Shown: positions 1 through 10,916, numbered from the stretch's first letter. The stretch: 64,000 nt of DNA from Shewanella insulae (GCF_009831655.1 NZ_WRPA01000003.1:62001-126000); one strand, 5' to 3'. Numbers and translations are program-made. The notes: generated by a model from the sequence alone, not told the origin.

Positions 1-1
1 G

Positions 2-1306
2 GTGGAGTGTGTCATCAGTGATATGACGGGGATCGCCCGCGGCAAGATAGCGCCGGTCGATAAGTTTATCGACGAGAAGGGGATGCGCCTGCCCGAGAGT
101 GTGCTGCTGCAGACTGTGACCGGCGATTATGTGGATGATGACCTGTACGACAGCCTGCTGGACAAGGCCGATATCGACTTTGTCTGTGTGCCCGATGCAA
201 ATGCGGTATTCATGTTGCCCTGGACGGTTGAGGCTACCGCCCAGGTGATCCACGATACCTTCGATAAGATGGGCAACCCCATAGAGTTATCGCCCCGTAA
301 TCTGCTGAAGAAGGTGCTCAAGCTCTACGAAGAAAAGGGCTGGAAGCCGGTTGTGGCGCCGGAGATGGAGTTCTATCTGACCCATAGAAACTCAGACCCG
401 GACATGCCGCTGATGCCGCCTATAGGGCGCAGTGGCCGCAAGGAATCGGGGCGTCAGTCGTTTTCCATCGACGCCGCCAACGAGTATGACCCGTTATTTG
501 AGGATATGTATGACTGGTGCGAGGCCCAGGGGCTGGATATCGATACCCTGATCCACGAAGAGGGCACGGCCCAGATGGAGATCAACTTCAGCCATGGTGA
601 CCCCCTGTCATTGGCAGATCAGGTGTTTGTATTTAAGCGTACCCTACGTGAGGCGGCGCTTAAGCATGACGTTTGTGCCACCTTCATGGCCAAGCCGGTC
701 ACCGACGAACCGGGCAGTGCCATGCATATTCACCAGAGTGTGGTGGACACTAAGACGGGTAAGAATATCTTTACCAACGAAGACGGCACAAAAAGTGCTA
801 AGTTCCTGAGTTATATAGGTGGATTGCAGAAGTATATTCCCGAGCTTCTCCCCCTGATGGCACCGAACGTCAACTCCTTCAGGCGATTCCTGCCGGGCAC
901 CTCGGCGCCGGTGAACCTGGAGTGGGGCGATGAGAACCGCACCTGTGGTCTGCGGATCCCTGAGTCGTCTCCTCAGAACCGTCGTATCGAGAACCGTATC
1001 GCCGGTGCCGACGCCAACAGCTATCTGGCCATCGCCGCCACCTTGCTGTGTGGCTACATGGGTATGGTGGAAGATGTGAAGCCATCGACGCCTGTGCAGG
1101 GCCGTGCCAACGAGAATCGTCAGGGGATCAGTCTACCCCTGACCCTAGAAGAAGCGCTGGCGGTGATGTCAGAAAGCTCGGCGGTGAGGGAGTATCTGGG
1201 TGACAGCTTTACCACGGGTTATATCGCAGTGAAGCAGGCGGATCTAGAAAACTTCCGCCGGGTGATCAGCTCCTGGGAGCGAGAGTTTCTGCTGCTGACC
1301 GTCTAG
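2..1306 (+). CDS. puuA: gamma-glutamylputrescine synthetase (glutamine synthetase family), 5' end cut by window
   Basis: The visible 434 residues are a glutamine-synthetase-type ligase. The reading frame is open to the window edge, so the GTG at base 2 is not a trustworthy start and roughly 20-40 N-terminal residues are probably missing. Seen: the metal/glutamate motif EMEFYL (about residue 121), MEINFSHG, the ATP/glutamate region SSPQNRRIENR, and NRTCGLRIPES. PuuA-type enzymes join glutamate to putrescine, the first step of the Puu catabolic route. The gene stands directly upstream of a putrescine importer (potFGHI) and an oxidase (puuB), which favours PuuA over ordinary GlnA. A different GS-like amine ligase cannot be excluded from sequence alone. 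Confidence 0.88.
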   Translation: MECVISDMTGIARGKIAPVDKFIDEKGMRLPESVLLQTVTGDYVDDDLYDSLLDKADIDFVCVPDANAVFMLPWTVEATAQVIHDTFDKMGNPIELSPRNLLKKVLKLYEEKGWKPVVAPEMEFYLTHRNSDPDMPLMPPIGRSGRKESGRQSFSIDAANEYDPLFEDMYDWCEAQGLDIDTLIHEEGTAQMEINFSHGDPLSLADQVFVFKRTLREAALKHDVCATFMAKPVTDEPGSAMHIHQSVVDTKTGKNIFTNEDGTKSAKFLSYIGGLQKYIPELLPLMAPNVNSFRRFLPGTSAPVNLEWGDENRTCGLRIPESSPQNRRIENRIAGADANSYLAIAATLLCGYMGMVEDVKPSTPVQGRANENRQGISLPLTLEEALAVMSESSAVREYLGDSFTTGYIAVKQADLENFRRVISSWEREFLLLTV

Positions 1307-1570
1307 CTTTTCCGCACCATTTTGGGGCAGGGCTGGCGACAAAATGAAGCAAGATTGCCGGGGGAGTTTTCCCTGGTTGAGTCATGGGTAACTAATCGGT
1401 GTAAATAGATATAAATTCATATTGATGGGCGATTTTTTCGATTTTACACTAGCGATAAATGTTAAACAGGTTCGATGCAGTTGTAAGCTGTAGCATTGGC
1501 AATAATAACAATGAAAGCCGTCACAAGCGGCAATGCAATGACAGTAATCGTCAGACTACTGGCAAGCTAA

Positions 1571-2683
<1,113 letters not shown>

Positions 2684-2694
2684 TGCCTACACTA

Positions 2695-2716
2695 GAGGGC
2701 AGGCTTGCTTGCCCTC
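2695..2716 (+). promoter_or_regulatory. intercistronic hairpin between potF and potG
   Basis: GAGGGCA (2695-2701) pairs with TGCCCTC (2710-2716) across an 8-nt loop. The following sequence has only a short, interrupted T run. Such a hairpin after a binding-protein gene often stabilises the upstream mRNA or partly terminates transcription, giving more PotF than importer; that role is inferred. Confidence 0.45.
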
Positions 2717-2781
2717 CATTTCTTAGATCATCTTAACTATTGCCGTAGGTGCCTTAATGGTGCTTTTTGTGGAGAAGTATT

Positions 2782-3918
2782 ATGGCTAGCAATTCGGGCG
2801 TCACCAACAAACCGACAACAAAGACGCAAGGAGAGGTGCTGCTGAAGATCGAAAGAGTCAGCAAGCTGTTTGACGATGTTCGCGCCGTGGACGACGTCTC
2901 GTTAAATATTAATCGTGGGGAAATTTTTGCACTGCTTGGCGGCTCTGGTTCGGGGAAATCGACGCTGCTGCGCATGCTGGCCGGCTTCGAGAAGCCGACC
3001 GAGGGACGCATCTATCTCGATGGCCAGGATATTACCGATATGCCACCCTATGAGCGCCCCATCAATATGATGTTCCAATCTTACGCCCTGTTTCCACACA
3101 TGACGGTGGCGCAGAATATCGCCTTCGGCCTCAAACAGGACAAGATGCCCAAGGCCGAGATAGAACAGCGGGTGCAGGAGATGCTCAAGTTGGTTCACAT
3201 GGAGCCTTATGCGAAGCGTAAGCCTAATCAGCTCTCCGGTGGTCAGCGTCAGCGTGTTGCCCTTGCCCGTTCGCTGGCAAAGCGCCCTAAGCTGCTTCTG
3301 CTCGACGAGCCTATGGGGGCGCTCGATAAGAAACTTCGTACTCAGATGCAGCTCGAGGTGGTGGACATTCTCGAGGCGGTCGGGGTGACCTGTGTGATGG
3401 TAACCCATGACCAGGAAGAGGCCATGACCATGGCCGAGCGCATCGCCATCATGAACGACGGCTGGATTGCCCAAACCGGCTCGCCTATGGATATCTACGA
3501 GAGCCCGGCTAACCGTATGGTGGCCGAGTTTATCGGCAGCGTGAACCTGTTCGAGGGGGACATTGTCGAGGATGAGGTGGATCACGTGGTGATCAATGTG
3601 GCCAAGATTCCTCAGCCCTTCTACGTGGGTTACGGGGTATCGACCAGTGTGGATACCACCCAGGTGTGGGTGGCGATTCGTCCCGAGAAGACCCATATCA
3701 GCCGCGAGCAGCCCGATGAAGCGCGCAACTGGTGCGCCGGCAAGGTGGAAGATATCGCCTACCTTGGGGGGATATCGGTCTACTACATACGCCTGTGTAA
3801 CGGACAGCTCATTCAGTCTGTGATGACCAACAGTGACCGCCGCGCCGACTCGCCCACCTGGGAAGAGGATGTCTTCGTCAGTTGGGAAGCGACCAGCGCC
3901 GTTGTGCTGAGATCTTAA
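2782..3918 (+). CDS. potG: putrescine ABC transporter ATPase PotG
   Basis: 378-residue ABC ATPase. Seen: Walker A GGSGSGKST, Q-loop in MMFQSYALFPH, signature LSGGQRQRVALARSLA, Walker B LLLLDEP, and the H-loop VTHDQEEAMT, followed by a C-terminal TOBE-type regulatory domain (about 280-378). I chose the ATG at 2782 because GTGGAGAAG lies at the right distance; an in-frame TTG 15 bases upstream would place the ribosome site inside the gene. The protein powers putrescine import with PotF, PotH and PotI, all in one plus-strand run. Confidence 0.95.
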   Translation: MASNSGVTNKPTTKTQGEVLLKIERVSKLFDDVRAVDDVSLNINRGEIFALLGGSGSGKSTLLRMLAGFEKPTEGRIYLDGQDITDMPPYERPINMMFQSYALFPHMTVAQNIAFGLKQDKMPKAEIEQRVQEMLKLVHMEPYAKRKPNQLSGGQRQRVALARSLAKRPKLLLLDEPMGALDKKLRTQMQLEVVDILEAVGVTCVMVTHDQEEAMTMAERIAIMNDGWIAQTGSPMDIYESPANRMVAEFIGSVNLFEGDIVEDEVDHVVINVAKIPQPFYVGYGVSTSVDTTQVWVAIRPEKTHISREQPDEARNWCAGKVEDIAYLGGISVYYIRLCNGQLIQSVMTNSDRRADSPTWEEDVFVSWEATSAVVLRS

Positions 3919-3928
3919 CGGGGGCGTT

Positions 3929-4837
3929 ATGAAGAAGAAACCATTGAAGTTTCGTTTGCCCAAGGGGCAGTGCTGGACCATAGGCGTACCCTATTTCTGG
4001 CTCTTGATGTTCTTTGCCTTGCCTTTTGCCATCGTATTGAAGATCAGTCTGTCGACCCCGGCCGTGGCGATCCCGCCCTATGAGGCCTTGTTTCAATATG
4101 CCGACGAGTCGCTGCAGATCTTGCTCAATCTGGGCAACTATATTCTGATTTTCGACGATCACCTCTATCTCAATGCCTATCTGGGCTCACTCAAGATGGC
4201 CTTTGTTACCACCATCGGCTGTCTGCTGATCGGTTACCCCATGGCCTATGCCATCGCCAGGGCGCCGAAGCAGCATCAGACTGTGCTGATCCTCCTGGTG
4301 ATGTTGCCCTCCTGGACTTCGTTTCTTATTCGGGTGTATGCCTGGATGGGTATCTTGAGCAACAACGGGGTGATCAATAACCTGCTGATGTGGCTGGGGG
4401 TTATCTCCGAGCCGATTCAGATGCTGAACACTAATTTCGCCGTCTATATCGGCATCATCTACACCTATCTGCCCTTTATGATCTTGCCGCTATACGCCAA
4501 CCTGTCACAGCTCGATGGCAGCCTGCTTGAGGCCGCGGCAGATCTTGGCTCACGTAGCCTCAATACCTTCTGGAAGGTAACGCTGCCGCTGTCGAAAGGT
4601 GGTGTGATCGCCGGGTCCATGTTGGTGTTTATTCCTGTGGTCGGAGAGTTTGTGATCCCTGAACTCTTAGGCGGTCCAGATTCGCTCATGATAGGTAAGG
4701 TGTTGTGGCAGGAGTTCTTCAACAACCGTGATTGGCCGGTCGCATCGTCGCTCGCCATCGTGATGTTGGCACTCTTGATCATTCCTATCACCCTATTCCA
4801 TCGATATCAGTCCAGAAGTATGGAGAAGACGATATGA
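3929..4837 (+). CDS. potH: putrescine ABC transporter permease PotH
   Basis: 302-residue inner-membrane permease with about six hydrophobic segments. The cytoplasmic EAA loop is clear (EAAADLGSRSLNTFWKVTLP, near residue 196), the site that docks on the ATPase. The N-terminus is basic and soluble (MKKKPLKFRLPKG), as in PotH. It begins 10 bases after potG, and its stop overlaps the potI start, so the two permeases are translationally coupled. Confidence 0.94.
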   Translation: MKKKPLKFRLPKGQCWTIGVPYFWLLMFFALPFAIVLKISLSTPAVAIPPYEALFQYADESLQILLNLGNYILIFDDHLYLNAYLGSLKMAFVTTIGCLLIGYPMAYAIARAPKQHQTVLILLVMLPSWTSFLIRVYAWMGILSNNGVINNLLMWLGVISEPIQMLNTNFAVYIGIIYTYLPFMILPLYANLSQLDGSLLEAAADLGSRSLNTFWKVTLPLSKGGVIAGSMLVFIPVVGEFVIPELLGGPDSLMIGKVLWQEFFNNRDWPVASSLAIVMLALLIIPITLFHRYQSRSMEKTI

Positions 4838-5661
4838 GCAACAGACTAAGAAAATTGAGCTTCTCCACTCTGATGCTCTGGGGTGGGATGTTTTTCCTCT
4901 ACGCGCCCATGTTTATCCTGGTCTTCTACTCGTTCAACGAGTCTAAGCTGGTGACGGTTTGGGGGGGCTTCTCTGCCAAATGGTATGGCGAGCTGTTCCG
5001 CGACGACCAGATCCTCGATGCGGTGGCGACCAGCTTAAAGGTGGCGTTCTTCGCCTCTACCATGGCGGTGATCCTCGGTACCATGGCGGCCTTCGTGATG
5101 ACACGTTTCGCCCGCTCCTGGGGCAAGATGACGCTGTCGAACATGATCACCGCGCCTTTGGTTATGCCGGAGGTGATCACGGGTCTCTCGCTGTTGCTGC
5201 TGTTCGTGCATATGGCGGATCTGCTGGGCTGGCCCGCCGAGCGTGGCATGTTGACCGTGTGGATAGCTCACTCGACCTTCTGCGCCGCCTATGTCGCCGT
5301 GGTGGTCTCATCCAGGCTGCGTGAGCTGGATATGTCAATCGAGGAGGCGGCCCAGGATCTGGGTGCGACGCCGCTCAAGACCTTCTTCCACATCACGGTG
5401 CCTATGATCTCGCCGGCGTTGATCGCGGGCTGGCTGCTCTCCTTCAGCCTGTCGCTGGACGACCTGGTTATCGCCAGTTTCGCCTCGGGTCCGGGTGCGA
5501 CGACCCTGCCTATGGTGGTCTTCTCCTCGGTGCGCATGGGGGTCTCGCCTAAGATCAACGCATTGGCGACATTGATCATATTGATCGTCTCGCTTATCGC
5601 CTTCATCTCCTGGTATCTGGCACGCCGCGCCGACAAACGCAGCCGAATGGTCAGCGACTAG
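4834..5661 (+). CDS. potI: putrescine ABC transporter permease PotI
   Basis: 275-residue permease partner of PotH with six predicted membrane segments and an EAA loop (EEAAQDLGATPLKTFFHITV). The ATG at 4834 overlaps the potH stop in an ATGA arrangement, and GGAGAAG lies just upstream; a longer frame reading back into potH to 4732 is rejected. It completes the PotFGHI importer. Confidence 0.94.
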   Translation: MSNRLRKLSFSTLMLWGGMFFLYAPMFILVFYSFNESKLVTVWGGFSAKWYGELFRDDQILDAVATSLKVAFFASTMAVILGTMAAFVMTRFARSWGKMTLSNMITAPLVMPEVITGLSLLLLFVHMADLLGWPAERGMLTVWIAHSTFCAAYVAVVVSSRLRELDMSIEEAAQDLGATPLKTFFHITVPMISPALIAGWLLSFSLSLDDLVIASFASGPGATTLPMVVFSSVRMGVSPKINALATLIILIVSLIAFISWYLARRADKRSRMVSD

Positions 5662-5684
5662 GAGCGCAGCGTTAGCTCAAGACG

Positions 5685-5710
5685 ACAGGCGGCCGCGATG
5701 GGGCGCCTGT
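5685..5710 (+). promoter_or_regulatory. weak hairpin between potI and puuB
   Basis: ACAGGCG (5685-5691) pairs with CGCCTGT (5704-5710). There is no T tract, so this is more likely an mRNA processing or stabilising hairpin than a terminator. Confidence 0.3.
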
Positions 5711-5748
5711 AACCCAAGCCATTATTATAACGATTCAGGGTGAATGAT

Positions 5749-7035
5749 ATGACCTGTACACCTCATGCAAATTCCTATTATGCGGCATCTGCCAATACCA
5801 AGGCGCTGCGCGACAAGTTAAGCGATAACATAGAGACCGACGTCTGTATTATTGGCGCCGGCTATACCGGCCTCTCTTCGGCGATCCATCTGTTAGAGGC
5901 GGGCTTTAAGGTGACGGTACTGGAAGCCGCCAGGGTTGGCTTCGGCGCCTCAGGGCGCAACGGCGGTCAGATAGTCAACAGCTTCAGCCGGGATATCGAC
6001 ACCATAGAGAAAGTTGTGGGCACAGAGCAGGCCAAGCTATTTGGTCAGATGGCCTTCGAGGGGGGGCGTATCCTCAAGGGGCTGGTGGCCAAATACAACA
6101 TCCAGTGCGATTTAAAAGATGGCGGCGTGTTTGCGGCGCTGAACAAGAAACAGATGGGCCATCTCGAGGCGCAAAAAGCGCTGTGGGAGAAGCATGGTCA
6201 TCTGGGGCACTTAGAGCTGCTGGATGAGCAGGGCATTCGCGGCGTGGTGGATACCGAGCGCTATGTCGGCGGCTTGCTGGACAAGAGCGGCGGTCATATC
6301 CATCCGCTCAACCTGGCGCTGGGCGAGGCCGATGCGGTGGAATCCTTGGGGGGGCAGATCTTCGAAGATTCGGCGGTTGTTCGTGTCGAACAGGGCGAAA
6401 GCCCTGTGGTGCACACCCAGGAAGGCTCGGTGAAGTGCAAGTTTGTCATCGTGGCCGGTAACGCCTACCTCAAGGGACTGCTGCCGGAGCTGCAGGCCAA
6501 GTCTATGCCCTGTGGTACTCAGGTGATCACCACAGAGCCGCTTGGGGAGGAGCTGGCGCACTCGCTGTTACCGCAAGACTATTGCGTCGAAGATTGTAAC
6601 TATCTGCTGGATTACTTCAGGCTCTCGGGTGACAAGCGTCTCATCTATGGCGGCGGCGTGGTCTATGGCGCGCGGGATCCTGCCAATATTGAGGCGATCA
6701 TCCGTCCCAAGATGCTGGCGACTTTTCCGCAGCTAAAGGATGTGAAGATAGACTTTACCTGGACGGGCAACTTCCTGCTGACCCTGTCGCGCCTGCCGCA
6801 GGTTGGGCGTATCGGCGGTAACATCTATTACTCTCAGGGTTGTAGCGGCCATGGGGTCACCTATACCCACCTGGCGGGGCAGATACTGGCCGAGACCATC
6901 AATGGTCAGGCGAAACGTTTCGATGCCTTCGCCCAGTTGCCCCATTACCCCTTCCCGGGCGGCCATCTACTGCAGGTGCCATTCTCGGCCATAGGCGCCT
7001 GGTACTATACAATGCGTGACAAGCTCGGGGTCTAG
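5749..7035 (+). CDS. puuB: gamma-glutamylputrescine oxidase (FAD-dependent)
   Basis: 428-residue DAO-family flavoprotein. The N-terminal dinucleotide site reads IIGAGYTGLSSA, and GFGASGRNGGQ, typical of PuuB-like amine oxidases, follows. The C-terminal FAD-contact region YYSQGCSGHGVTYTH is present. It oxidises gamma-glutamylputrescine to the aldehyde, releasing ammonia and hydrogen peroxide. I prefer ATG 5749, eight bases after AGGG; a GTG at 5740 would leave no ribosome site. It closes the polyamine cluster and is followed by a strong terminator. The aldehyde dehydrogenase and hydrolase of the route are not in the window. Confidence 0.88.
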   Translation: MTCTPHANSYYAASANTKALRDKLSDNIETDVCIIGAGYTGLSSAIHLLEAGFKVTVLEAARVGFGASGRNGGQIVNSFSRDIDTIEKVVGTEQAKLFGQMAFEGGRILKGLVAKYNIQCDLKDGGVFAALNKKQMGHLEAQKALWEKHGHLGHLELLDEQGIRGVVDTERYVGGLLDKSGGHIHPLNLALGEADAVESLGGQIFEDSAVVRVEQGESPVVHTQEGSVKCKFVIVAGNAYLKGLLPELQAKSMPCGTQVITTEPLGEELAHSLLPQDYCVEDCNYLLDYFRLSGDKRLIYGGGVVYGARDPANIEAIIRPKMLATFPQLKDVKIDFTWTGNFLLTLSRLPQVGRIGGNIYYSQGCSGHGVTYTHLAGQILAETINGQAKRFDAFAQLPHYPFPGGHLLQVPFSAIGAWYYTMRDKLGV

Positions 7036-7056
7036 CCAAGTTATCGCCAATAAAAA

Positions 7057-7080
7057 AGCCCGCTCGATGCGGGCTTTTTT
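7057..7080 (+). terminator. Rho-independent terminator after puuB
   Basis: AGCCCGC / GCGGGCT stem (7057-7063 with 7069-7075), five-base loop, then six T. An A-run before the stem allows some function on the other strand too. Confidence 0.88.
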
Positions 7081-7118
7081 GTGTAGGTTAACGCTTGCAA
7101 GCGCAACCCAAAGGAAGC

Positions 7119-7170
7119 TTACTGCTTCTTGTTACTGCTTCTTGTTACTGCTTCTTGTTACTGCTTCTTG
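7119..7170. repeat. four perfect tandem copies of a 13-bp unit at the stop of the SPFH gene
   Basis: The unit TTACTGCTTCTTG occurs at 7119, 7132, 7145 and 7158 without mismatch. The copy at 7158 encodes the last codons (KKQ and stop) of the minus-strand SPFH gene; the other three lie in its 3' untranslated region. Thirteen is not a multiple of three, so a copy-number change leaves the protein intact because the coding copy retains its stop. Confidence 0.97.
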
Positions 7171-8096
7171 CTGGTCATGTTCCACAGCACGCTCTGGTCG
7201 CTGCCCATGATGGTAGTCGGCATCTGACCGTTCCACTGCTGGGCGCGTACATAGTCGACCAGAGTCTGAGATTCTCTCAGTGCCTCGGCTTTCTTCTTGA
7301 TCGCTTCGGCTTCGGCGATACCCTTCAGGCGAATCGCTTCGGCCTCGGCAATCGCCTCGGTCTGAATGGCGTAGGCCTTACCGTCGGCGGTGGCCTTGGC
7401 GGCGTCACGCTTGGCGTTGGCGGTGTTTACCTCCCGCTGGGCCTCCAGGTTTTGTCGCTCTAGACGATGTTTCTCGGCGGCGGCGAGGTTTTTCTCTGTC
7501 TGCTTGGTCTCAATGGACTGGATATATTTCTGCGGCAGACCTAGGTTTTCCAGTTGGGCTGAATCCAGCTTGACCGGATATTCCTTCATCTCTTCGATAA
7601 GTAAGTCTTCTATCTGAGCGATCACCCGACTGCGGTTTTGGATGATCTCTTCGGCCTTGTAGCGCGCCAGGGCATCCTTGGTAGCGGATCTCAGTTTAGG
7701 ATCCAGAATGCGCGACTCGAACTGGCTCAGGCCGCCATAACTCTTGAACAGGTCGAAGGCCTGATCGCGATTGACTGTCCAGTTGATGGAGACCTCGGCT
7801 GTCACCGGCATCTGTTCGTGGGTAGAGGCGTTGAGCTTCTCGACATTCTTCCGGGTACGTATCTCTAAGATTTCGACCTTATCGACGAAGGGGAGCTTAA
7901 CGTGTAGGCCGGGGTTGACCTGCTCTGTGGCCTGACCGAAACGCTTGATGATGCCCACATGGCCCTCATCGACCGTATACATGGTCTGACTGAATAGGAT
8001 CAGGGCGAAAAGCAGGCCTGCGACCATGGCCAACGCGCCTTTGCCTTTACTCTTTATCGTCGATAGATTGGCGATATCCTTTGGTAGTGTTGTCAT
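7158..8096 (-). CDS. SPFH/prohibitin-family membrane protein
   Basis: 312 residues: a short cytoplasmic N-terminus, one membrane anchor (about 23-42), an SPFH/band-7 domain beginning TVDEGHVGIIKRFGQ, then a long Ala/Glu/Lys-rich coiled coil (about 205-285, for example AEAEAIRLKGIAEAEAIKKK). The family forms large ring or cage scaffolds in the inner membrane and often modulates proteases such as FtsH. It is shorter than HflK and has no hflK/hflC partner beside it, so I call it prohibitin-like rather than HflC. It stands alone on the minus strand, with its 3' end in a 13-bp tandem repeat. Confidence 0.85.
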   Translation of the reverse strand: MTTLPKDIANLSTIKSKGKGALAMVAGLLFALILFSQTMYTVDEGHVGIIKRFGQATEQVNPGLHVKLPFVDKVEILEIRTRKNVEKLNASTHEQMPVTAEVSINWTVNRDQAFDLFKSYGGLSQFESRILDPKLRSATKDALARYKAEEIIQNRSRVIAQIEDLLIEEMKEYPVKLDSAQLENLGLPQKYIQSIETKQTEKNLAAAEKHRLERQNLEAQREVNTANAKRDAAKATADGKAYAIQTEAIAEAEAIRLKGIAEAEAIKKKAEALRESQTLVDYVRAQQWNGQMPTTIMGSDQSVLWNMTSKKQ

Positions 8097-8221
8097 TCTC
8101 TCTCCTTGTGACGCTATCTTCAGGCCTTAAATTTGGGATGTAACACCTGTTGTGCACAGGTTAAGGTGTTGGGGATATTACGTTATTTACTTCTCGAGTC
8201 AAGGAGGAGGTAAGAAGAGGG

Positions 8222-10672
8222 TTAAAGATAGATAAGGCGGTCAAATTCGGCCAGGGGCAGGGGCTTACTGAACATATACCCCTGGCCCTGTTCACACTCT
8301 AAGGCCACGAGTTTCTTCAACTGCTCGGCATCTTCTATGCCTTCGGCGATCAGTTTGAGCTTCAGGGACTTGCCCAGATGAATCACCGCCTTGACGATAT
8401 CCAGGCTCTGCTCGTCTCCCAGCATATCCTTTACGAAGGATTGATCTATCTTCAGGGTATTAACAGGGAAGAATTTAAGATAGCTGAGGCTGGAATAACC
8501 GGTGCCGAAGTCGTCGATGGCGATGCTTAACCCCAAGGAGGAGAGGGTATTGAGGACGTTTAAGGCCTCGTCAAAGTCATACATCAGGGCGCTCTCGGTC
8601 ACCTCGAGTTCCAGGAAGCGACTGTCGAGTCCGGTGAGCTCGAGTACCTTAGCTACCGAATCGCTGAAGTTGGCGTTGGTAAATTGCTTGGCGGCAATGT
8701 TGACGGCAATTTGTAGGGGTTTGCCTTTGTCTTGCCAGGATTTTGCGGCGATGCAGCTCTGCTTCAAGATGATCTCGCCCAGCTGATGGATAAGGCCCGT
8801 CTCTTCCGCTAGGGGGATGAAATCTAGGGGAGAGATGAGCTTACCATTGGGATCGTAAAGTCTGGCCAGGGCCTCTGCACCTATGATCTGTTTGGTTTTG
8901 AGATCGACCTTAGGTTGGTAATAGACCTCTATGGCTTCCGTGTCTATGGTGGTTCGCAGTAGGGTGACCAGCTCGTGACGTTTAACCAGCTCTTGTTCCA
9001 GATCTTCGGAGAAGTAGCAGAAGCGGTTGCGACCCAGCTCTTTGGCACGGTACATGGCGGCATCTACATGGCTCATCAGCTCTTCGGCCCTTAGGGCATC
9101 CGAGGGATAGATGCTAACCCCTACGCTAACCGACAGGGTGTATTCCTGGCCATCGATGCGAAACGGCGTGTTGAGGCTGCGGACAATATCGGTGGCGATG
9201 GAATCGACCTGGCTTGTGGCGGTCAGCGAGGGCAGCAGTAGGACAAATTCGTCGCCGCCGATTCGTCCCAGGGTGGCATTGGGATCGATCAGCGATTGCA
9301 AGCGTTTGGCGACCTGCTTGATCACCTGATCCCCGTAGCTGTGTCCTAGCGAGTCGTTGAGGTATTTGAAGTGGTCTATGTCGATCAGCATCAGGGCGAC
9401 ACGCTTGTCATAGGAGTCGGCCACAGTGCAGGCATGATTGATTCTGTCCTGTAGCAAAACTCGGTTGGGCAGGTCGGTCAGCTGATCATGATTGGCCAGA
9501 TGGCTCATCTTGAGCGACATGGCCACAGATTCGCTGCAGTCATGGAACACTATGATGCCGCCGGTTATCTTGCCCTCATTGTCTGTAATGGGGGCGGCGG
9601 AATCCTCTATTTGAAAGATGGAGCCATCCAAACTGGTGAGCTGGCAGTCGAGAGCCATGGCGACCTTACGCTTCTCATTGATGGCGATGGTGACTGGATT
9701 AGGGCTGCGATACTTGGTCTTGGCATCACACAGATCCATCACCTGCTCGATATGCAGGCCGATGGCATCGCGAGATACCCAGCCGGTGAGATGTTCGGCG
9801 ATGGGATTCATGAAGGTGATTATTGCCCGTTCATCTGTGGCTATGATGGCATCGCCGATGGCGTTCAGCATTATCTTCAGGAGACGATTTTCCATGTCGA
9901 GCTGGCTCTTGGCCCGCCTTATGGAGGTGATATCCGTGAGAGTCAATAACAGCCCTGCCACACGTCCCTCGTGTTTCCTGATGGTGAGATGGGCCTGGAC
10001 ATAATCTATCTTACTGGGTGTGTCTTCTAGGCTAACTTCAAACTGATGCTTGAGCTTATTGCTGGCGATGCGGGCCAATACCTCCTCATACAGGACCTTG
10101 GGTAGCAGGCTAGAGGCCGGCTTACCCTGTGCATCTTGAGGGATAGTGCCAAACCAACTGCCGTTATAGTCGTTGTGAAAGCGATTAAGCAACTCTTTTG
10201 ACCAGTAGGAGATGTAGGAGGGGATCTGATTGACGAGTGCCTGCATGTCCTGACGGGCCTCTACTATGGTCTGTTCTTGACGCTTGAGTTGCAGGTGATT
10301 CTTCACCCGTAGGCGGCAGGTGACCAGGTCTATGGGTTTGTTGATAAAGTCGATGCCCCCCGAGCTGAGGGACTTGTATTCGAAGCTACTCTCGCTGTGG
10401 GCGGTAACGAAGATCACCGCGCTGTTGCAGGTCTTAGGATTGTTCTTGAGTCGCTTACACATCTCGAAGCCATCCATTTGTGGCATCTCGATATCCAGCA
10501 AGATAATTGCGGGTTGGTGTTGCTCGGCCTTGCGTAGTGCATCTTGGCCACCTGTGCTGCAGATGACTTCGGCCAGATCGGTAAGGGATTGTTCCAGCAG
10601 ATGCAGGTTGGCGCTCTCGTCATCGACAACTAATATTTTCTGCCGAGTCTCTAGGTCGCTGCCGAAAAGCAT
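8222..10672 (-). CDS. response regulator with REC-PAS-GGDEF-EAL domains (cyclic-di-GMP turnover)
   Basis: 816 residues. An N-terminal receiver domain has KILVVDDE and the phospho-acceptor in ILLDIEMP. One or two PAS-like modules follow (about 145-400), then a GGDEF domain with intact GRIGGDEF and an EAL domain with EALARL and DDFGTGYSSL. Both catalytic motifs look intact, so it may be bifunctional or a phosphodiesterase; no clear RxxD inhibitory site precedes GGDEF. The ATG at 10672 is preferred because AAAAGGA sits just upstream, inside a longer TTG-started frame to 10690. It is divergent from a hybrid kinase, a possible signalling partner (inferred). Confidence 0.9.
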   Translation of the reverse strand: MLFGSDLETRQKILVVDDESANLHLLEQSLTDLAEVICSTGGQDALRKAEQHQPAIILLDIEMPQMDGFEMCKRLKNNPKTCNSAVIFVTAHSESSFEYKSLSSGGIDFINKPIDLVTCRLRVKNHLQLKRQEQTIVEARQDMQALVNQIPSYISYWSKELLNRFHNDYNGSWFGTIPQDAQGKPASSLLPKVLYEEVLARIASNKLKHQFEVSLEDTPSKIDYVQAHLTIRKHEGRVAGLLLTLTDITSIRRAKSQLDMENRLLKIMLNAIGDAIIATDERAIITFMNPIAEHLTGWVSRDAIGLHIEQVMDLCDAKTKYRSPNPVTIAINEKRKVAMALDCQLTSLDGSIFQIEDSAAPITDNEGKITGGIIVFHDCSESVAMSLKMSHLANHDQLTDLPNRVLLQDRINHACTVADSYDKRVALMLIDIDHFKYLNDSLGHSYGDQVIKQVAKRLQSLIDPNATLGRIGGDEFVLLLPSLTATSQVDSIATDIVRSLNTPFRIDGQEYTLSVSVGVSIYPSDALRAEELMSHVDAAMYRAKELGRNRFCYFSEDLEQELVKRHELVTLLRTTIDTEAIEVYYQPKVDLKTKQIIGAEALARLYDPNGKLISPLDFIPLAEETGLIHQLGEIILKQSCIAAKSWQDKGKPLQIAVNIAAKQFTNANFSDSVAKVLELTGLDSRFLELEVTESALMYDFDEALNVLNTLSSLGLSIAIDDFGTGYSSLSYLKFFPVNTLKIDQSFVKDMLGDEQSLDIVKAVIHLGKSLKLKLIAEGIEDAEQLKKLVALECEQGQGYMFSKPLPLAEFDRLIYL

Positions 10673-10916
10673 AGAAGAATTCCTTTTCAAATCTGCCGTC
10701 TATATTCAGCTTAGCCGACTATAATCAGTTTGCTTAGGGATTTTCTCTGCTTTATGGGAAAAACCAGATTAAATACGACTTTTGAGTTAACTGTCGGCGG
10801 AGAAATGCCTATTCTCTACGATAGATCGCCGCGTATTTTATCGCTTATGTTAAAAGCGAATTGGTTTATTTATTAATGTGTTGCTTAGGTTGGATGATTA
10901 AAAGGAGTTATGTTCC

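Noticed and set aside
2902-3981. 359-codon minus-strand open frame opposite potG
   Set aside because: It is fully covered by the clear potG coding sequence; the translated sequence is histidine/leucine rich without any domain, typical of a shadow frame in GC-rich DNA.
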